Notes: a model not told the origin generated them from the letters alone. Counted from the first letter of the stretch, positions 1 through 14,126 are shown. The stretch is DNA of 64,000 bases from Acanthaster planci (GCF_001949145.1 NW_019091375.1:2696558-2760557), one strand, 5' to 3'. Program-made: numbers and translations.

Positions 1-1831
1 GGGTGATATTGCCGACATAATTTGTCGGTAATGTTAGGACCGTGGTGTTTGGACCTTGGCTACTAAGACTGGTTTTTACGAATTAAACGCCATGTAAGAT
101 CATCGTGAGCTTTCCACAAACGTGATGCAGTATTGCAGTTCGATACTGCACCCGAATTCACTCGCTGTCTATTACCCTATTTCCCCAGCTATCCCTTGTT
201 ATTCATTTTATAAATGATTAAATCGGACTACTTTGGTTTAGGGTATCAACTATCATCTTAGGGCGACTTTAACATGAAATCTTCGCTTTATTTAAACCAA
301 AACGTGTCCCGTGCTCCTTTGCCCTATAGGATCATAGATCTTTCGTGACTCTGTGGACTCTGGGACAACTCACATCTAAGATTTAATTCAAAGGTTACAG
401 GAGCTGTTCGCGATAAAATCGTGGTATGTGCATGCATGCTGCGTGCCTTTGCCGCCGCCAAGTCCGCCTCAAAACGCCCCCACAAAAAGCACTTCATGAC
501 TGCGCCGAGATCACATCGTCTCCGTAAAGCTTGAAAAGGTGCCTTCTCGGCACCTCAGCTCATCAACGGATAGAAAGCCCCCCTGCTCTGTAATGTGTCG
601 AGGAAAGCTACTTCCGATCACAGATCGATTAAGCGAACACACCGGTCATTGATCGGCTGTAACTCAACCCAGCCGTCGGTCAGAGAGGTGTCCCCCACTT
701 AGCTCCGGCAAGAAAGCAAAAAGAGGACGAAGAACGGGGGGGGGAGTGATTTTGAGAAGTACACTTGGTCGGGTGTTTCAGTAAAGAAAGATAATTATTT
801 GCTTTTTCCCCTCTGACTTCACTGTTTGTCCTTGCTTTCAGCGTGGGTAGATCGAACATATTAGGCGATCGTTTTGGGAGTTTTATGAATACCAGTACTT
901 TGGCGGGCTTTTAAAGGAAATGCTGTCTGAGCAGTGTACTTACTGCTTAGCTCACGTTTCTTTTGTTCCCATTTATTCCACATGGTTAGTTGCTGATTTC
1001 ATGATGCTTATTATGAGCTTCAGTGACGTTGAGCGACTCCTTTGTTTCTTTCGTTTTTGTTAGTATTGTTTTATATATTTCTGTTAGGTTAGTTCCCATA
1101 CCCTAATTGATCGATCGTAAAAAGCCTTAAAAACGGTAAAGTGGGTTGTAATTTTCTTTCATCTGTCAGAGTGCCTTACGGTTAAATGTACGACGTTGAT
1201 GGATAGAAATGATAAGGCAAATAAAGGTACTGTTCCCGTTTTGCAATATTAGTTCAGAAATGACAGTTGTTCATTATATGATATTTGATTGGAAACTAAT
1301 GGAATGTATCCAGACTTTATTTATCAAAGTTTCATTGTATTATTCCGGTACGGTTATCGGGAGCAGTATGCTGTTAGCCGAAATGGAACCTATACCGTCT
1401 TCTTTTCTGTCTTCTACCTTAGTTCCACAACAGTATTCGAACATTCATTGTTTGACATCGAAACTTGAATATTGACTAAATCTGTTCAGTCGTCACATAC
1501 TTCCTTCAACCATTGTTTTATCATCTTTATCCCCAATTGTTTTTAAGGAAAGGAGACAAATTAGTAAGCAGTCTTAACCAAAGCTTATAATCAAGCCTTC
1601 TAGACAATAGAATCTTTGCCACTTTCTAAAGTAACGATACAGGCAAAGAAAAGGGATGGAGGGCGATGCTTTTGGAAATTGAATTATTCCATTTCTTCCC
1701 ACACGTATACTTGACAACGAGGAGATCAGGCAGAGATTTGTTCTGCGTGTCACCTGCCGCCAAAACAGTTCTTGTATTTAGGTTGTATATAGCTGGTGGG
1801 GCTCTCTTCAAGAAATGCTTTCGTTGGTGCT
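1..1831. other. Upstream DNA, no gene recognised
   Basis: I see no open reading frame with recognisable protein character. A small perfect hairpin (AGGTGCC / GGCACCT, five-base loop) lies near 538-556 in a moderately GC-rich stretch (about 430-760). The first 40 bases hold a short palindrome built on TGCCGAC / GTCGGTA that resembles words in the repeat relic near 32.4 kb. Confidence 0.5.
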
Positions 1832-2028
1832 CTGTGAGTCATATGCAGCAAGGTATGAGACGGAGAGAACCCCCCCCGCTTTGTGTTGGTCATTGTCTCG
1901 CAGGAATCTGGGGAATTCCTTTCAGACATCTTGGGGGGATGTGTTACAATAGTTTGGAATGTGTATAGGGATCGGACATGTTGGCGGGGTACCCCTCGGT
2001 CTAATTTCTTGCTGGGTATACTGTGAGT
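1832..2028 (+). mobile_element. Family A MITE, copy 1 (hAT-like, 8-bp target duplication)
   Basis: A non-autonomous element of about 181 bp (1840-2020). It starts CATATGCAGCAAGG and ends CTTGCTGGGTATA. The outer 35-40 bases form imperfect inverted repeats: CAGCAAG, then tatgagacggagag on one side, against CAGCAAG, then aaattagaccgag on the other. It is flanked by a perfect 8-bp direct repeat, CTGTGAGT (1832-1839 and 2021-2028). Eight-base duplications are typical of hAT transposases, so hAT mobilisation is inferred. Copies recur at 22.7 and 63.2 kb. It has no coding capacity of its own; the open frames across it are by-products. Confidence 0.85.
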
Positions 2029-5000
2029 GCATCCGAGGAACACAGACTAGTCCGTCATTTATTATCCTTGCACTCCTTTGAGGTTTCTTCAATGGGAATT
2101 GTCATCTTGGCGATGGCAGTTTACCCTGGAATATGGGAAACTGTCTAGACTTTACCCATGCAGAAAAATGCAGAAGCAGAATGGAGTATTCGACGACTAA
2201 TTAGCCACAGGCGAATAAGAAAGCCAGACTTTCCCCTCGAATCACTCTGAACATCAGAACATGCGGCAACCTCGTCCCCAGACGTTTTGCAGTAGGATAC
2301 GGTAAAGTGCCTACTTGATCTGCCGTTGGATCATTTATAAATGTCCAAATTGTATTATGGTTGAAATGTCCCTAAATCATACGCTGGAAGTCAGCAATTG
2401 CCGAATGCAGTATCCCCAAAGTAGGACGATTCACCCGTGACGTCGATCAAACCATGGAGGTAGAGCTCCAAAAATGTAAACTGACACACTTGTGCGCTCC
2501 AAAGGGAATCGGGAGGGAGAGCAGGGTCCTCACTCAAACCCATTCCCCTCGTGTGATTAAATCATCAAGCCCGTTAACATGACCCTGGGAATGAGGATAG
2601 CTTATGGGCAGCTTTCCGCCATTAGCTAGCTGGATTCTGTTGCTTCTGTTACTCCCGCCAGGTTGCGTTCTAACACATAACAGTGATTGTAATATGGATT
2701 CAATCAGTGGCTGTAGACCTTGAGTGACATGAACACTTCTTTGCCGGATAAAATCCAACCATCTACTTCCAAGTCATTATTCCTAAACAGCTTTCCATGT
2801 TCAGACCGAAGAGTAATCTCTATTAAATACAGGCCTTAGTTTTAGCTTTGATGTTCCATACAGAAGCCTGTAGAAGAAGTGCTGTGTTCAGCTAGAGTCA
2901 ACTCGCGAAAATCCGTTGCATCTGTCAAAAGTCAAGAAAATATTTTTCGAAGTGTCTCGTGAATCCAGTGAGAATCAGAAAACCAGGAGGGAGAGAGCTA
3001 GTTGCTCTCCGTCCAGTGTGATTTGCCCTCCCCGGAAGATATTATTTCACAATAATTCAGAAACACTAGCCAAATAACACCTCTCCCAGGACTCACTTGA
3101 CGGCCTTATTGCGGCCACGATCCTGTAAAGTGAAAATACACCACACTCGACCGGGGGAGTTTGGGCAACACTTACCGAGAGAGTGGGAACGGAATCTGCC
3201 TCGCGGGCCAAGAAGATCTATTGCAAATAACGGGGAGATTAAAAAATGGGCGCTCCGGTTTCAATCAACGGGAGTAAATGGATTAATAATAAGTGTAGGC
3301 GAACCGGGCAGTGGTGTTTGCCGGGGCCTCGGGGTACCGACAGCGCGCGATGGAAGAAGTACGGTCCCGATGGTCCGCGTTTGACCCTCGAAGGGCTCAG
3401 ATCGTTGGCTGTTGTTTCAATACGTCGTCCCATTTACAACTAGAATTGGTGTCTCAGAATTTTTTCAGGTATATTTCAAGAGTGGCGGTCTGTGTTTCCG
3501 GTAAGCCAAGTGCGGAAATTTAAGGTCAGCAAGGGCATATTTGTTCATAATTGTTTTTGATAGTTTTGGCTGGATAGGATGGACTAGGCCATTATACGAG
3601 TGCCCTTAAGCATGCCTGCACTAGGTTGACTCCCTTTTCCGAAAGTCTGCACTACCGGGACGTTTTCCGTTGAACACTTCAAATATTTTGATTTAAGCAA
3701 CCTCATTTGGCCTGGTTGGTGAAGGAAAAGTAGCTAGTGGTACAATAAAGTCCAACCACAATCTAGGGCTGTTTTCGTCACAGATTTCATTCACTCAATT
3801 GACGTATATAAGTAAAGACTGTGTAAGTAGTGTCGGCAATGTCTCAAGCAGGTTTAAAGTAGCGCACCCCTCTTAATTTCCCCTCGAGAAAAGCAGGTAT
3901 TGCGAACGTTTCACTTTCGAGCATCTGGTTTTGTATGTTGGTATATTGTAAGTTTGAAACAGTCCGTCTGGCTACAAACAGTGAAAGTATGTCACAGCCT
4001 TTCAGTAATCTGGAAGCATCGGACAGAGATTAAAGTTTGAAGCCAAAACATTTTTAGTACTACGTACTTTTGACCAGAAAGATTTTGCATGTATTTGATA
4101 ACCAAAGACGGAGAAAAAAAATGACCAGATGAATCATGTGAGCATAACTAAGCGTATGCAAAGCACAATCCCCACCGATATCGACGAACTTTCAAGAGAC
4201 GCTCCATAACAATGACGCGTAGACCAGACTCTTACAAATCATGCGGTCTATCTTTTTGTCAATACGGTGAGCTTAATTTAGCATAACCGTCTTCATTCTG
4301 GAAGAGAGACGACTCGGTCGATCCGAGCTTGCCATGAGATAGAGAAGGCTAACATGGGTTATCAACCCAGTGACCGTGAAATGAAAGCATTTTGGTCTGT
4401 AAATTGGAGCGGGGGAATCGCTTATGGAAATGTGATGATGTAGGCCTCAGATTGATGATGTGAAAGGAAGGACAGCGTCAACACAATAAAGGGAACAGAT
4501 GCAAGAAAAATAGACCGTTTTAGGAGACTCAATTTCAAGATTATTGGTAACCTGGGTTAAATAACCGATCATTTGAGAGATGTAGAATTCGTTACTTCAA
4601 TAAACCAACCTGTTGGTGCAACACGTGCGTGTTCTCTAACTTAAGCGTTCATTGTTTCAGGTCAAAAACCCTATTGGTCAAAGAGTATTTAAAGGGTAGC
4701 TGCAATGGAAACGTTTTAATACAGATCTTCAAAATGCACCTATGTAATCTCAGTTTCAATTTGTGTTTCCCTATTTCAGAGGATATTTTACTGTCTTTTG
4801 GGTTTTTATGCTAATGAGTATTTCCATATTCACGAGCAAACCTGTTATGTCGTCCCAGGAATAGGGCCTACCTCAATGTTACTTTGGTTTGCGCACAACA
4901 ACTCCTACTTTTTTAAAGACTGCTGGACTAAATATTTTCTTTTTTTGAGAAATATTTTCAATGAGTAAATTATGAAGTCAAAATTTTAACGGGAAAAATA

Positions 5001-6709
5001 TACACTGGACTATGTTTTACCCACATAACATCACAACAACAGCTCTCTCAGTTGTCAATGAAAGCACGGATAATTCAAATATATAAAAAGTCAAACAGGG
5101 ACGAAACTAGTTTTCAATACATTGAAGAAGAGTATACTGTATAGCAGGATAAAGTGTGTCAAAGAAATATTCATTGCAGCTACTTTAACGCGCACGTGAC
5201 CTGTATGGCATTAACGCAGAGGTGGCTTCTTATTCTCGTCATGCGGTTAGTTTAATCTGGGATGTTTTCAACACACCGACATTGTCGTTATATCTAGTCT
5301 GCCGTGAGTCTCCGTTTCTAATTGATATGGGAACTGGGATTAACTTGAAATGTAGGGCATGACAAAATGGGAAATACAGAAAAGGGGTACGTTTGAACAA
5401 TTTCATTTCAATCATAGATCAAAGAGCTGCGATGCATACATTGTTAATGTTGGCCCCCTATGAAGGCCATGTAAAAGGGTCCCCGCTGTAGGCCAGCGTG
5501 AGAGAATACTTCTCCTAAAAAGACTCACTGGAGTTTATCGAATGCGGTTTGCTACTTGCTACCTTTGAATCGAACATATAAGTGCAGGTCATCTGGGGCA
5601 ATTTTAAACTAGGTCCTGTAGGGCTATCTCAGTAGGTTTAACCGGGCAATGTGAGGATGAGTGTCAAGGAATGTCAAGTCAATTAACGCGTTACAATGGG
5701 ACATTATCAAGATCCTTCATTCCCTTCTCTTGATTTGATTACATGAATGTAGGTATGCACTTAATAAATCTAATTTAAACAACAAATGCGTTTAAATGAC
5801 TGCCACAAAGAAAAACATGAATTTCACAACGTAGTGGAAGTGATGCAGATTGGAATCGAAATACACATTTAAACCACACGAAATTCGTAAACAAATTTGA
5901 ACGTCTCTCCATCTGATAATAACGTGGGTTAAGATATTATTGTGCTGGTCATTTCTGTACTTTAAATTTGTCATCACAACAGCCAAAAATAGCTACTCGT
6001 GGGTGGTATGTGAGCACAATGCCAGAGAGTTCGAGGGCATTACCCAAAGCTATCTCAAACTAACCGAGCCATAAAAACAATTACAATATCAATTGAAGCA
6101 ACGTGACAAAGAGCAGACACACTGGGCCACGTACTCAACATGTTTGGGCCAGAGATTAGAAGGAACAATTTAGAAGCAGTGAAGAGATTTAAATATGCCC
6201 AAAGTATTACAAATTTCTTTTTGATTTTAAACGACAGATAACGTAGGCCTATACTTTGAGAACCACAAAATTAAAATTTTAATCAGTATAAAATTAAAAG
6301 TCGAGGAACGTTGCATTAATTATTTTTTCTCCTTGCTTTCATTTCCATTTATGTTAAAGTAAGACGTACCAAATAAAGACCACCGAATATGAAAATTGTA
6401 CGCTGTGAAACAAGCGTTAATGTCTTAACGCCTTTTACACGCCTTCCTGCTAACACTTTAGGAACGTCTTGTTGCGTTAATAATCCAAAGCTATACACGT
6501 TACGGTGCTTATTTTTCAAACCTGAAACAAATACGAATTGATGTGTCAATTAAGACACAATGACACTATGGGGTGTTCATAACAAGACACTTAACACTTT
6601 TATTGGGTGATAACACTTTTTTAACACCAAAACACGTTTATTTCCAAACGTCTAAACGATTACATGTTTACAATTAACGCAAAGAAGCATTTACATTAGG
6701 TGTTGGGTT
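2029..6709. other. Gene-free stretch
   Basis: No exon or RNA gene recognised. Around 3,100-3,520 the DNA is GC-rich with several overlapping short open frames (up to 95 codons), but the translations show no domain or conserved pattern. The rest is AT-rich. Confidence 0.4.
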
Positions 6710-6834
6710 TTAGGCCGTGTCCAAAACGGGCTTCCAGAGCTACGGCTAGGTCTATTGTCTACGCGTCTCCACGCATTTCCAATGGAGCGAAGACCTAAAC
6801 CTAGCTCTAGACAAGAGATTCGGATGCAGCCTTA
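6710..6834. mobile_element. Family F MITE, Harbinger-like inverted repeats
   Basis: An element of about 119 bp (6713-6831). Its left end GGCCGTGTCCAAAA pairs with the reverse complement of its right end (GGCTGCATCCGAA). The arms also share agagcta, then a block ending taggtct, further inward. The trinucleotide TTA sits on both sides (6710-6712 and 6832-6834). A TTA/TWA duplication and GGC-type ends fit the PIF/Harbinger superfamily, but three bases is weak evidence. Confidence 0.6.
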
Positions 6835-6866
6835 TTACAGTGTATGATCTACCAGACTAACTGCTG

Positions 6867-7042
6867 AATACGGGCGTTTCACAGTAGTGCACCTCCAAGA
6901 GTTTGCAACGCGTCGGCCAACCACAGTGCGCGAAATTTGTCGACCCAATGCTCGTTTGAAAAGGGTCGACAAATTTCAACCGTTGTGATTGGCCAACGCG
7001 TTGCAAACTCTTGGAGGCGCACTATTGTGAATCGCCCGTATT
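6867..7042. mobile_element. Family B fold-back element, complete copy
   Basis: A 176-bp near-palindrome. The ends are AATACGGGCG and CGCCCGTATT. The arms (about 75 bp each) share caagagtttgcaacgcg, ggccaa and gcgaaatttgtcgaccc with few mismatches, leaving a short loop around 6,947-6,958. It would fold into a long hairpin. It lies only 35 bp from the family F element. A partial copy occurs at 29.75 kb. No open reading frame and no clear target duplication. Confidence 0.8.
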
Positions 7043-9364
7043 GGACAATAAATTAGTGATCTGACATAACTTTAACCTAAAGGTTTGCCACTTCTGAAAA
7101 CAGATTCGAATGCTTGAACTAAAAAATGACCGATGTGATGTAAATTCTCTTCAAACTGACACCAAAATAAATTTTCAGTTTTCACCAACCCAACGGGAAA
7201 TAATCATTGTGATTTGAATTTTTGGAATGAGAGACCACAAGATAATTGACTGGGCAATTTTATTTTACACTCAATAAATGGAAATGAACTGTTTAAGTCG
7301 TTTGAAACCTATATAAATATTCATATTTGGAAATATTATTGAAGGGCCTGACTTTCTCCTAAAATGCACTTTGCAGTAAAAACACCGCCACTAATATGGC
7401 ATATCTCCATCAATGCATAAACAACAGGATTAATGTGTTGCATTTGTGAATACTACTACAATCCCAAATAACTATTAACTGGAGAGCCCATTAAACTGGG
7501 AACACATAGGCCCCCTTTTTATCACTTTTTAGGTCATGGGGCTTTTTGACTTCTTTGATAAATTTCTTTTCATTTAGTGGTCCGTGCTTTAGTGTGGATT
7601 CATTTATATATATATATATTACGTATTTGTCAAACATGTGCCTTAACTTCTGTAGTCGAATGCACGGCTAATTGAATCGAAACTGGAAAGTTTAATTTTC
7701 TCTAATGTCATTTAGAAACTTGCCGTAATTAGTTTCATAACGCAATTCCTCGGTGCCCTATTGGCGCCTTAACCATGTCTGTCCCTCTTGCAAACATAGC
7801 CAATCAAACGCTTTGCACTTTCTGCTTGTGGGATATTGCATTTGGGGTACTGTGAAAAGCATGTAAAAATTATATTTAAAGGAGGAAAGAACAAATTACA
7901 AACCATTAAAACTGGAACTTGAAGAATTTTTAAAGGCATCATGAATTGCGTCTTACCCATTACAAATCAGGGAATTCGTTTTAGCTTCGGATTTCAGTAA
8001 CAACACTGTACGATTACACAGGCGATCAGTCTCTGCATTGCAGAGGCTGAAATTGTAATGTAAAGAATCGTGCCACTTTCATTTTATATCCCTTTGCGGT
8101 AACATTTTGATCTCTTAGAATTGTCAAAGAGTTGTTGTTGGCTGCGTGGAAGAGTAGGCCAAGGACAGTAGTCGAGGAGTGGAATATTCATAATTCACAA
8201 TTATCATAGTCCGTCCCAACCCCGGGTTCCAGTCGTTTCACCCTGGGAAAGGTACGTCATGACTTAATTAATGACCTCACCAAAGTCACTCGCTGTTCCT
8301 AGTTTAAGACGATAGATGAGGAACTCGAGGCTTATGTCATAGTGCCGAGTTAGTTGCCTTAGTCAGTTGTTTTGCCGTTGTTGCTGTCTTTTGCTTTTGC
8401 TGTGGGCTTTTGGTTTGTTTGTTGGGGTGTTTGTTTGCTTGTTTTTTTTTCCTTTTGCGGGGTTCTTGTTGTGGTCAAAGGTTTAATCAAATGAGTTTTA
8501 TCGGTAACCGCAAATATTCTCCGACTTAATAAATGATTTAGTATAAGGTATGTTTAAAACGAGGCATGGATACTGGACTGCAGACGTCTGTCTCTGGATC
8601 TGTTCTCAGGCCACGACAGAAGTCACCGAATCTTGCCTGGATCAGTTTGTCCCGGCTGGAGGCTCCCTATCCCACGTCTGGCAGGAAGAGCTTTCAGATT
8701 GGGTTATTTTGTTGATGGGAACGCTGCCGTGGTAAGCTTCGCCTCCCCACGGGGAGCGACTTAAACGCGCCTCGACCGTCCGGGCCCCGGAGCACAAAGA
8801 TTGAAAACAGCATCTACCAGCTCTGAAAACTATTACCAGATGATTACCAGCTTTTTCATTAGGCCTTCATCTGCTGGTGAAGGGAGGACACTGTAGAGGA
8901 GTAAGGTGAATCTCAGGGATGGGTGGATCAATTCTGCCCAGCCAACCTGAAGACCAATCATTCGGGTAATGCACCTGATTGAAGTCTTTGCGCATCTCTG
9001 GGGAACGAAACTGCCTAGCGTTAACAGAGAACACGGTTGTCCCCTTATGGACAGTTATAGTTGCTTTCAAAGCAGTTGGGTAACTGCAAAATTATGGTTG
9101 CTATAGAGAACCTGATTATGTTATTATATGATTCACCTGTAAGTTAAAACATGTTTTGTTGTTTGTTTGTTTTTTATGCAAACCTGTTTAAATTTCATTT
9201 TGATATAGACATTAAAAGTAATGATATTACTTTCTTCGTTTTCGGCAAAGTTGTTTGGAAACGAAACAGAGCAGGAGCCGTTATAAGCATGTTTACATCA
9301 CAAAAGCTGTGTTAAGAAATAAACATACCTGGCTCAACATCTTGAGCCATAGGGTTGTAAACGT
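7043..9364. other. Gene-free stretch with small AT microsatellite
   Basis: A short (TA)n run lies at about 7,605-7,619, and a T-rich / TTTG-rich run at about 8,395-8,460. No coding signal recognised. Confidence 0.4.
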
Positions 9365-9607
9365 TTAAGGGTAACTCCAGAAATTAGGGTCCAAAAGTGT
9401 GACATTTTTGTGTCCCTGTTACATATGACCTTTGTTATTTGATATGGAAATATCACCAGAATCGATTTCAAACTATTACTATTTGTTTGGCATGTAGTTT
9501 GCATTGACTCTTGGAAATTGCAAAATGTGTTCTGAACCTACAAAATCATATGCCAGATGTGACAGCGACACAAAAAAATGGATCCCTAATACTTTAATTA
9601 CCCTTAA
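9365..9607. mobile_element. Family C MITE, piggyBac-like TTAA-flanked
   Basis: The element (9369-9603, about 235 bp) begins GGGTAA and ends TTACCC, with TTAA on both sides (9365-9368 and 9604-9607). Inward, the arms share attaggg-tcca and a stretch reading tttttgtgtc. An exact TTAA target with short GGG/CCC ends is the signature of piggyBac transposases, so this is read as a piggyBac-type miniature element. It has no coding capacity. Confidence 0.7.
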
Positions 9608-12600
9608 ACACCGTTAAGGAGGACAGTTAGTAAGTTTATATTGATTTTCAGGAAAAGACCTCGTGATATTTTGTTTTTCAAAAGTAATGGCTTAATTGCG
9701 CAGCACAATTCAAGATGTTCATTATTCTACATCTTTAATACATTTCCTGTGTTTGGTCTTTTAAAAAATATCTGGAATCGAATTTTATAAAGTACGGTTT
9801 CTGTTTTGCCATGGTATTTGTGAGGCTTGAAGAATTCCCCTCCCATTAATAATCATACTTATCATGGCTACAGATTTTTTTTTACAATAACCTACGTCGT
9901 GGATTGTTTTCTCCAAACTTCTTCTCATAAACTTTTCCATGTCACTCATTGAAATGTAGGTTTCTATGTGCCCAGTACCAGATGAAAAACTGTTCAAGTT
10001 ATTGCGCGTAAGGTATGTGCTTATTAAAGTTATAAATCAATTTCCCCATGATGGTTACGCTGTTCGCTTCTTGACAGACAAAACGAAAAGAAACCAACTG
10101 CATTTTTACTAGGGTCCCGCCTCAGTATCAGCGATGTTCATTAAATCAGTTTTGCTCTATAATAATGTTTAATTTCGAATCTGAAAAACACACACCTTCA
10201 GACCCTTGCGAAGGGCTGGGTATTTATAAAGTGCGAGGGCGCAGCTGCGCAATATTCAGAGGTAGGTCTCCGGCACTTGACCATTGTAGGTTTGAGCAGC
10301 TGTTGCAGAATCACCTTGAAAACCACGTGCTGCCTACACCTACCGACAACGGACGGTTTGGTAGTGTGAAATTTTACAGGACTGGCATGTGCTTTACGAA
10401 CCTGCAAATAATTGGATAAATTTTCACAAAAAAAGGTGTTGAATGACTTTTTCCAGAAAGATTTAGTAAAATTTCAGTTTGAAGGCAGGCACGTACATTT
10501 ACTTTATAACTCGGTAAAAGCATTGAAGCAAATTTTACAAAAATACAGGGACTCTGTGTGTAATAGCAATAAGACTCCAAATTAGCAATTAGGAATTATA
10601 AAGGGTGTTTTGTTGTACTTATCAGTTTTTGAATTTCCAGTACTAAAGACACTAAAATTAGGCTACAGGGTAATTAAACATTACATTTCATATATGACAT
10701 GCTTTATTATTTGATGTGACTTTCTTAAAGACCTGAAACGTGGTCTTACGTTGCTATATTTAAAAAAAACAAAGACTTAATTTCACTTAAAACAGATCGT
10801 TCAAAATTACAGAATAGTTTTGTTTCATTTTGGCCGCACTTTTATAAAACTGTGTACTATTTTACCGATTTTATCAATCATAGTTTACAAGTCATTTTGT
10901 GTGGGCAAGCATCAGTGTCGTGCAAATGGTGAGCACCACTAGATAGAGATACCTTCTTTGGCGACATGGAGACTCCAATAGACCTAGGTTTAAACAATTT
11001 CGAGAACGCACTGTCACCTCCTACAATCATTGTAATGAACTTTTGCTGCAAAATGACTTAACAAATCAAAATTACAGCTCTCTGTATGATGAGCATTACT
11101 CTGTGCAGATTATGCGCATGAATGTCTTCTCTATAAATACAGAATGTAACTTGATGCCAAACAATCTCCGGTTTCTGGCAAAATTAAAAAAAAACTTTCA
11201 GACATGGTATAATACGATATCGAAAAGCTGCCAAACTTGCTTAATCGACTGGAATCCTGCTGCTGTATAATTTTAACATGTTTTAGATCGGGTACTGTTG
11301 AATAATATACAGTAAAGGAATCCCTCTCAGCCCCCATACACTTAGTCGGGCACTCTCTTTCAGATGACGTTATTTCTCTATTAAACATTTACATCAGATA
11401 ACCAGACAAAAGAGGTGGTCTTATGTCCTGTGCACATCTACAAGCTGACCGTGTTTTGAACAGTAGATAGTGAGGGGGCAGTCTATTTCAGGATTGGTAG
11501 CAGCTGTACGTATGTACAAGCGCGCGTGTGTGTACATCATTTGTAGGAAAAACGCAAGGGGAAAAAACGCGTCGCTGCATCAATTTTGGAGCCAGCCCCT
11601 AACCAGAAACGGGAGACGTTTTTAGCCTAAACGTTGCTTTAGACTCCAGGAATCTCAGTTACAAAACCGTTTATTCTTTTATTATTATACTATGTCCGTA
11701 ATCCCAGGCATGCTGCGAAAGAGATCAAAATGACCAATTTTCCGTTTCGAAGATACCGATGCACAATTCAAAAGGCAAACACAACACAGTACCTAACGTG
11801 AGCATAAAAAAGCGAGCTCCGCACGTATCATCGTTGACTTGACGGCCATTGGAGCGTGAACCTACTGCGAAGAACCCCGTTTGGCTCTTCCATCTCCCGA
11901 TGACTGCCGTCCGATGAATAATTAATCGCATCGAATTCACAAGCCCGGTCAACCGTGGGGAACAAACCGCGAGACTTGCAATAATAATTTCACATGCCGA
12001 AGCCTCCAGCAGAAAATCAAAGAAAAAACAAAGATATCAACGTGGGTGTAATTTCACATAAACAAACAAATAACAAATGTTATCCTTGAAAACAGACGAT
12101 TAAGGTACTGGCCCACTCCTTATATGATGTGAATTGTCAGCAGGACTAAGTCGGCGAGTGCTGAGGCAAAGCGCATTGAGCCCTGATCTCTTTTCAGTCT
12201 TGGTGTCTCCAACTCTACACTGATCAGCCAGCATATTCAAAATAAAATAATTAAATAACAAAGACCAAACAATGTGGACCATACTCTACTCATGAAGGTC
12301 TGCTGTTATAAATAATGCATACTTGGGGCACAATACCCGCGTAGGTGATAATCAGGACTTTAGGCCTGGCAGCAAATTCTAATGCAACCTTTACTCTTTA
12401 GCTAGTCTCAAATTTAAGGATTGGCGATAGCATGCGCGACAGACGTTTCACGCCCACCGTTGACAACGGAACCATCCTTGCATTACCAGCGGCGGTGAGA
12501 TCCCCACAACGAAAACCAAAACGTTGGGGAATTCGAAAGAATTCCTGCCACTGAGCTGTAAGTAACTGGAAGAAATCCTTAGCCTTGGTAGCTTGATAGG

Positions 12601-14126
12601 CGGCTAACCTAGGTGTTGTATACACTGTGTACACAGGGCTAGCAAACTGTGTTCTATCAAACCATCGCTTAATCTGTCACATGTAGTAATAGTACATGCA
12701 TGGATTTCTACTTCATAGACTACTTTAAGTAAGGTTTTAGTTTTATTCTCTAACTTTGACATCATTGACAGCAAAGACCCCCCCCAAAAAAAGCGTATGA
12801 CACCAAATTAGTTTCTGTATAATTTCTGTGAAATTGGAGACTGGATTTATGTATCATGGCAGTCGGCAGCCATAAAATACGGCCGTGGAAAGCTACTGTA
12901 ATGAATACGACGGGGCCCACATAAATGGTTTTATTGCTGACGGTTAACCAAAAAATGTGTAACAATAGTTGTAAGATCAATGGGGTTGTTCAATTTCCCA
13001 GTGCAATCGTGAAAGGGCATAAAGAAATCATAATGGATTAGATTTAAATAACAGAACTGCCATCACATGCTTAACCTACTTGAAGTAAAAAGGTTGTCAT
13101 TAAATTCTCTCTTGAGACCTCAAAGATGAATACGACCGTTTTAGAGAGCAATTAGCTATTCAACATCGATCTCCTTGCTACTATCCCCCTTCAAAAGGCC
13201 ATTACGCTGTTTGGTGCCCTGCTGTTTGCTGTTTTCAAACACGATCTAAAGCAGGCAAAGGGAATTCCGACAAAAACTGTTCCAACAAAAAAGCTGCAAC
13301 TTAAATTATGGCAAATTAAAGTAATACCTTCTCAATCGGTTTTCGATTGTATTTCTCTCTTGAATTTAATTCAGTGCAGAGTGTTTCATTCTTGCAAAAT
13401 ATTACTATTTCATTGCGCCCAAATGATAGGCTGAATCGGCGTCGCTGTTGTTGTCCATATCCATATCACATCGCCTGGAAATACAATTGTTGTCTCGTAA
13501 TGCAGACAGCAACATCTATTCAAGTGATTCTCGTCATTATATTGTAGAGTGTTACCAGTCACAAATGGGCAGTGGGGCTAGGTTTTTTTTGGCATAATGA
13601 GCATGTCTGCTGTTTGTGATATGCAGTTATTATGGTGATGATTTGCCACATCATTTGGCCTTTATTATCAGCTAATTATGAAGAAATTCAGGAGTCATTT
13701 TCCTAATGGGCTTGCTGAATTCCCCCCGCTACGGTCTGCTGCGTAGTCATTAAAAGGCTTGCTCGGAAGATGCTATTGCGAAATGTCCAAAGAGAATGCG
13801 ATTACAAGCACTGACTGATGTTTTTACGTAAAAATTACAACGCATAGGTTTATACACATATAGCTTCATTGATCACACTTTTCCACTGTCATTATATGAA
13901 TGGTATACGTTGAATGTCTGTAATAAACATCTGAATTATTTCCTGCAATTTAGACCATTTCGTTGTACAAAATTCATTGTGGGAAAAGGTAAAAAAAAAT
14001 AGGTTTTCCAGAAGTGATTGTTGCTGAGAAGATTCTTTGTCAGATCCTATAAACTTCGATAATCAACTTTCAAAAATCATTACCGTAACAGAAACATAAC
14101 AAATCAGCAATTTTACAACAAAACTG
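9608..14126. other. Gene-free stretch
   Basis: No exon, RNA gene or clear repeat boundary recognised. Open frames here are at most 85 codons with no conserved motif. Confidence 0.4.

Noticed and set aside
3097-3523. Overlapping plus frames in GC-rich DNA
   Set aside because: Open in three frames because of base composition; no conserved pattern.
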